From Anaerolineae bacterium (lineage in GTDB: Bacteria; Chloroflexota; Anaerolineae; JAFGEY01): a stretch of DNA of 8,908 nucleotides. The stretch spans positions 1 to 8,908 of the forward strand of contig JAFGJF010000260.1 of NCBI GenBank assembly GCA_016929205.1, written 5' to 3'. Numbering within the stretch: position 1 is the first letter of the stretch; each line of letters begins with the position of its first letter. A program made the position numbers and the translations under genes. A model generated the notes under the pieces. The model saw only the letters and a program-made list of their open reading frames with translations. It did not search any database and was not told the origin of the DNA. Positions 6,581-8,908 of this stretch are shown here, piece after piece.

Positions 6581-6610
6581 ATTCTAATGCGATTCTAATC
6601 CAGTTCTAAT
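6581..6610 (+). promoter_or_regulatory. Three 11-bp-phased direct repeats: operator of PhoB/OmpR type
   Basis: ATTCTAAT at 6581-6588, ATTCTAAT at 6592-6599 and GTTCTAAT at 6603-6610 are spaced by exactly 11 bp, one helical turn. A weaker match, CTTCTTTT at 6570, keeps the same phase. The last unit ends 10 bp before the -10 element at 6621 and the set covers the -35 position. That is the geometry of a pho-box-like site, where an OmpR/PhoB-family response regulator replaces a missing -35. The regulator itself is not in the window. Confidence 0.6.
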
Positions 6611-6617
6611 AGAGATG

Positions 6618-6626
6618 TGTTATCAT
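6618..6626 (+). promoter_or_regulatory. Extended -10 element of the proximal, activator-type promoter
   Basis: TATCAT (6621-6626) is preceded by TGT, giving an extended -10. The expected -35 position (about 6598-6603) has no TTGACA-like hexamer but lies inside the phased repeats, so activation by a bound regulator is expected. Transcription would start near 6633, with a leader of about 80 nt. Confidence 0.5.
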
Positions 6627-6645
6627 TGTCACATTGACACGATAA
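6620..6645. promoter_or_regulatory. Inverted repeat over the -10 and start site of the redox-operon promoter
   Basis: The inner arms TGTCA (6627-6631) and TGACA (6635-6639) are exact around CAT. The outer arms TTATC (6620-6624) and GATAA (6641-6645) are also exact, offset by a 2-nt and a 1-nt bulge. A dyad covering the -10 and start site fits a repressor operator. It could also be read as a 5' hairpin of transcripts from the distal promoter. Confidence 0.45.
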
Positions 6646-6652
6646 ATGGCTT

Positions 6653-6688
6653 TTGTGGGGATGACGCTCGATGGAAACCACCCCACGA
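6653..6688 (+). promoter_or_regulatory. Stable leader hairpin upstream of the disulfide oxidoreductase
   Basis: TTGTGGGG (6653-6660) pairs with CCCCACGA (6681-6688) through eight pairs, one of them T-G, around a 20-nt loop. It lies in the 5' untranslated region of either predicted promoter, ends 14 nt before the AGAGGAG ribosome-binding site, and has no T-run, so it is not a terminator. It could stabilise the message or affect translation. Confidence 0.4.
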
Positions 6689-6714
6689 TCTAGTAATCTA
6701 GCAGAGGAGAAATG

Positions 6715-7356
6715 ATGTCTTTGTTAACCGATGAAGTTAAAACGCAGGTTAAAGAAGCGCTGGCCGATTTGACCAGCCCCGTTAAACTGCTTGTTTTTAC
6801 CCAGACGCTGGAATGTCACTTTTGCCAGCAGACTCGCGAGCTGCTGGAGGACATTGCCCAATTGTCTGACCTGATCACGACCGAGGTCTATAATTTTGTC
6901 GTCGACGCCGACAAGGCCAAAGAATACGGCGTGGACAAAATCCCGGCGGTAGTGATCTTGGGCGAAAAGGACTATGGGATCCGTTTTTACGGCATTCCGG
7001 CCGGATACGAGTTTACGACGCTGATCCACGCCCTGCGATTGGTCGGCGGCATTGGTTCGCAGATCGACCAGACGACGATCGACGAACTAGCCAAGCTCAG
7101 CGAGCCGGTGCATATGCAGGTTTTTGTCACGCCGACCTGCCCTTACTGCCCGCAGGCCGTCGTCCTGGCCTACGAACTGGCCTACGCCAGCCCGATGGTG
7201 ACCGCAGATGGCATCGAGTCGTCCGAATTCCCGCAGCTGGCGATCAAGTACCAGGTCGCCGGCGTGCCGCGCACGGTGATCAATGAGGATACGATTCTCG
7301 AGGGCGCTGCACCACTGCCCATGGTGATGGAAAAAGTGCAGGAAGCACTACAATAG
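6715..7356 (+). CDS. Glutaredoxin-like protein disulfide oxidoreductase (PDO), two thioredoxin folds
   Basis: Cytoplasmic dithiol oxidoreductase of the PDO type known from hyperthermophilic archaea and several bacteria. The 213 residues form two thioredoxin-like domains, each with its own CxxC and cis-proline loop: Cys34-HF-Cys37 with Pro77 (KIPAVV), and Cys142-PY-Cys145 with Pro185 (VPRTVI). The second CPYC is the glutaredoxin/PDO-type active site. There is no signal peptide. ATG 6715 is preferred to the adjoining ATG 6712 because AGGAG (6705-6709) is 5 nt from the former and only 2 nt from the latter. The gene is followed after 10 nt by thioredoxin reductase, whose Shine-Dalgarno overlaps this stop codon, so the two should be co-transcribed and probably translationally coupled. 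The likely role is to take electrons from that reductase and reduce protein or peroxidase disulfides. Regulated, by inference, through the phased repeats upstream. Confidence 0.92.
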   Translation: MSLLTDEVKTQVKEALADLTSPVKLLVFTQTLECHFCQQTRELLEDIAQLSDLITTEVYNFVVDADKAKEYGVDKIPAVVILGEKDYGIRFYGIPAGYEFTTLIHALRLVGGIGSQIDQTTIDELAKLSEPVHMQVFVTPTCPYCPQAVVLAYELAYASPMVTADGIESSEFPQLAIKYQVAGVPRTVINEDTILEGAAPLPMVMEKVQEALQ

Positions 7357-7366
7357 GAGTTAATTG

Positions 7367-8287
7367 ATGCTTTACGATATGATTGTTATCGGCGGCGGGC
7401 CGGCCGGCCTGACCGCGGCGATCTATGCCGGGCGCGCGGCGAGAACAGCGCTGGTGCTGGGCAGCACGATGCAAGGCGGCCAAATTGCGACGACCAACGT
7501 CGTCGAGAACTATCCGGGGTTCCCAGGTGGGATCAACGGTTTTGAACTGGCGACGGCCTTTGTCAAGCAGGCGGAAGAGTTTGGCGCCGAAATTTTGAGC
7601 GAGGCGGCTGTTGAGGTCGATTTCTCGAAACGCCCCTTTACGGTCCAGACCCGCGATCAGGCTTACCAGGGGCAGGCGGTGATCATCGCTACCGGCGCGT
7701 TCCCGCGCAAGCTCAATATCCCGGGCGAAAAAGAATTTTTTGGGCGTGGGGTCTCGACCTGCGCAACGTGCGACGGCTTTTTCTACCGCGACAAGGTTGC
7801 AGCCGTGATCGGCGGCGGAGACAGCGCGATCGACGAGGGATTGTTTTTGACCAAGTTCGCCCGTGAGGTGATCGTCGTCCACCGCCGCGACGAACTGCGG
7901 GCCAGCAAACAGCTTCAAGAACGGGCCTTTGCCAGCCCCAAGATGCGTTTTGTCTGGAACAGCGTAGCCAAAGAGATTGTGGGCGACGAAGCAGTGAGCG
8001 GCGTACGCGTCGAGAACGTCAAAACCGGCGAGACACAGATTATCGACACTGACGGCGTATTCGTATACGTAGGCCTGATCCCGGCAACCAAGATCTTGCA
8101 AGGCCAGGTCGACCTGGATGAGAGCGGGTACGTAATCGCCGATGAAGCGCAACGGACCAACATCGAAGGGGTTTTTGCCGCCGGTGACGTGCAGAACCCC
8201 CATTTTCGCCAGGTGGTTATCGCGGCTGGATCGGGTGCGACGGCGGCAATCCAGGCTGACCGTTTTTTGAGCGAACAGCCGTTGTAA
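7367..8287 (+). CDS. trxB: Thioredoxin reductase (NADPH, FAD-dependent)
   Basis: Low-molecular-weight thioredoxin reductase: it moves electrons from NADPH through FAD and a redox-active disulfide to a thioredoxin-like partner. The 306 residues carry the N-terminal FAD motif GGGPAGLTAA (9-18), the central ATG motif (108-110), the catalytic pair Cys132-AT-Cys135 followed by Asp136, the NADPH motif GGGDSAIDEG (149-158), HRR with RA (172-179) typical of NADPH binding, and the C-terminal FAD motif GVFAAGDV (268-275). Length and motif order are normal for TrxB. ATG 7367 is used; GGAG (7356-7359) lies 7 nt upstream, while an in-frame TTG at 7364 is too close. The immediate upstream PDO-type protein is the probable physiological acceptor, since no classical thioredoxin gene is in the window. 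The ferredoxin-dependent flavin reductases of related fold are less likely given the intact CATC and HRR motifs. Confidence 0.96.
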   Translation: MLYDMIVIGGGPAGLTAAIYAGRAARTALVLGSTMQGGQIATTNVVENYPGFPGGINGFELATAFVKQAEEFGAEILSEAAVEVDFSKRPFTVQTRDQAYQGQAVIIATGAFPRKLNIPGEKEFFGRGVSTCATCDGFFYRDKVAAVIGGGDSAIDEGLFLTKFAREVIVVHRRDELRASKQLQERAFASPKMRFVWNSVAKEIVGDEAVSGVRVENVKTGETQIIDTDGVFVYVGLIPATKILQGQVDLDESGYVIADEAQRTNIEGVFAAGDVQNPHFRQVVIAAGSGATAAIQADRFLSEQPL

Positions 8288-8298
8288 AGGCAAATTTC

Positions 8299-8373
8299 AA
8301 CGCAAAGACGCAACGCATTGTTCACCATTCCCAATTTTCGCTTGTATACGTCAAATCCTTGCGCCTTTGCGTT
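8299..8373. repeat. Long-spaced inverted repeat between trxB and the OsmC gene, followed by a T-run
   Basis: AACGCAAAGACGCAA (8299-8313) and TTGCGCCTTTGCGTT (8359-8373) are inverted copies matching at 14 of 15 positions, separated by 45 nt. Seven Ts (8377-8383) follow three bases later, and the OsmC ribosome-binding site comes next. It could act as a large-loop terminator for the trxB operon or as an attenuator for OsmC. It may instead be a pair of copies of a short repeat, since CGCAA and TTGCG words recur within it. No good promoter was found in the spacer. Confidence 0.55.
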
Positions 8374-8397
8374 ACCTTTTTTTCAGCGGAGTCAGGC

Positions 8398-8823
8398 ATG
8401 ACAAACAAGGTACAATTGAAATGGACAACCGGGCTGCAGTTCATCGGCCGGGCCGGCGACGAGGAAACCGGACAGGGTCCGGCCGTGGTGCTGGACAGCC
8501 ACGATGGCGGCAGCGGAGCCTCACCAATGGAACTGCTATTGATGGGGCTCGGCGGCTGCACGGCGATGGATGTGATCAGCATTCTGCAAAAGAAACGCGC
8601 TCACGTGACCGGGTTCGAGATCAATCTGAGCGGCGAACGAGCAGAGGAACACCCAAGGCGGTACACGGACATTCACATCGAGTACGTCGTCTACGGCAAG
8701 GGGATCAAACCCAACGACGTAGAACGGTCGATCGAACTCTCGGAAGAAAAATACTGTGGCGCCCGGGCCTCGCTGAACGCCAATTTGTCCAGTTCCTACC
8801 TGATTGTCGAGGTTGAGGAATAG
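8398..8823 (+). CDS. OsmC/Ohr family protein (YhfA-like subgroup), probable thiol peroxidase
   Basis: Small cytoplasmic protein of the OsmC/Ohr superfamily, whose members reduce organic hydroperoxides with two cysteines. At 141 residues it has normal length. It shows GASPMELLLMGLGGC (40-54) with the peroxidatic Cys54 at the start of the central helix, and the resolving Cys120 in EKYCGARASL. The pattern, with the LGGCTAMDV block, fits the YhfA-like branch better than Ohr; that branch is less well characterised, so the peroxide substrate is uncertain. The start ATG 8398 follows GGAG (8388-8391) at 6 nt; an in-frame TTG at 8359 lies within an inverted repeat and lacks a ribosome-binding site. 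The upstream neighbours, disulfide oxidoreductase and thioredoxin reductase, could supply the reducing power, but the 110-nt gap with an inverted repeat and T-run suggests separate control. Confidence 0.9.
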   Translation: MTNKVQLKWTTGLQFIGRAGDEETGQGPAVVLDSHDGGSGASPMELLLMGLGGCTAMDVISILQKKRAHVTGFEINLSGERAEEHPRRYTDIHIEYVVYGKGIKPNDVERSIELSEEKYCGARASLNANLSSSYLIVEVEE

Positions 8824-8860
8824 GGCAAGGAAACATGATACAAGAGATGAGTGTAGCGCC

Positions 8861-8908
8861 TCAACTTAGCGCTTTGCCGTAGACGCGGTGCACTTTGTAC
8901 GGCTCTCC
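8861..8908 (-). CDS. Possible C-terminal end of a minus-strand gene, cut by the window edge
   Basis: Read on the minus strand from the window end, 15 codons encode GEPYKVHRVYGKALS followed by TGA (complement of 8861-8863). The residue mix looks protein-like and the codons are GC-biased like the neighbours, but the stretch is far too short to identify or to prove coding. If real, it converges on the OsmC gene with 37 nt between the stops and no clear terminator. Confidence 0.3.
   Translation of the reverse strand, partial: GEPYKVHRVYGKALS

Noticed and set aside
7280..8293. 337-codon minus-strand open frame opposite trxB
   Set aside because: It is the shadow of a textbook thioredoxin reductase; its translation has no family motif.
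8318..8350. Promoter for the OsmC gene (TTGTTC and TATACG)
   Set aside because: The hexamers are 21 nt apart, and neither is strong.

Overview
The window is a chromosomal stretch of a moderately GC-rich bacterium with all the confident genes on the + strand. Lineage is inferred, not proven. A secreted protein with FG-GAP and cadherin-like repeats ends in a YIPVTLKN-type tail, a serine-type cluster carries a DUF1015 gene, and a two-domain glutaredoxin-like disulfide oxidoreductase sits next to thioredoxin reductase. Together these fit Chloroflexota (Anaerolineae-like) best. No phage, transposase, CRISPR, tRNA or rRNA is visible.

Layout: (1) 24-1100, a single-domain mannose-1-phosphate guanylyltransferase. 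(2) 1103-1264, a leader region with a sigma70-like promoter, two small hairpins and a textbook intrinsic terminator whose T-run ends 2 nt before the next Shine-Dalgarno sequence, so an attenuator is possible. (3) 1265-4859, a three-gene set: class V aminotransferase, short NAD(P)-dependent phosphoglycerate-type dehydrogenase, and a DUF1015 protein. The two internal gaps hold palindromes (2351-2427) and a degenerate heptamer tandem repeat (3424-3486). (4) 4963-6504, a broken secreted repeat protein: one single-base frame break near 5198 and a second frame break with apparent loss of sequence near 5666-5680. (5) 6505-6714, a dense regulatory region: an upstream sigma70-like promoter, three 11-bp-phased direct repeats ending exactly 10 bp before an extended -10 element, a dyad over the start site, and a leader hairpin. 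(6) 6715-8287, a tight two-gene redox operon (protein disulfide oxidoreductase, then thioredoxin reductase). (7) 8398-8823, an OsmC-family peroxidase behind a long inverted repeat. (8) 8861-8908, a possible C-terminal end of a minus-strand gene cut by the window edge.

How they work together: the aminotransferase and dehydrogenase can run 3-phosphoglycerate to phosphoserine (or, read the other way, interconvert serine, glyoxylate, hydroxypyruvate and glycerate). DUF1015 sits where a phosphoserine phosphatase or serine kinase would be useful, and no serB is present here. The thioredoxin reductase most likely feeds electrons from NADPH to the disulfide oxidoreductase, with the OsmC protein as a thiol peroxidase next door. 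The most interesting signals are the non-coding ones: the PhoB-box-like operator before the redox operon and the terminator in the leader of the serine-type cluster.
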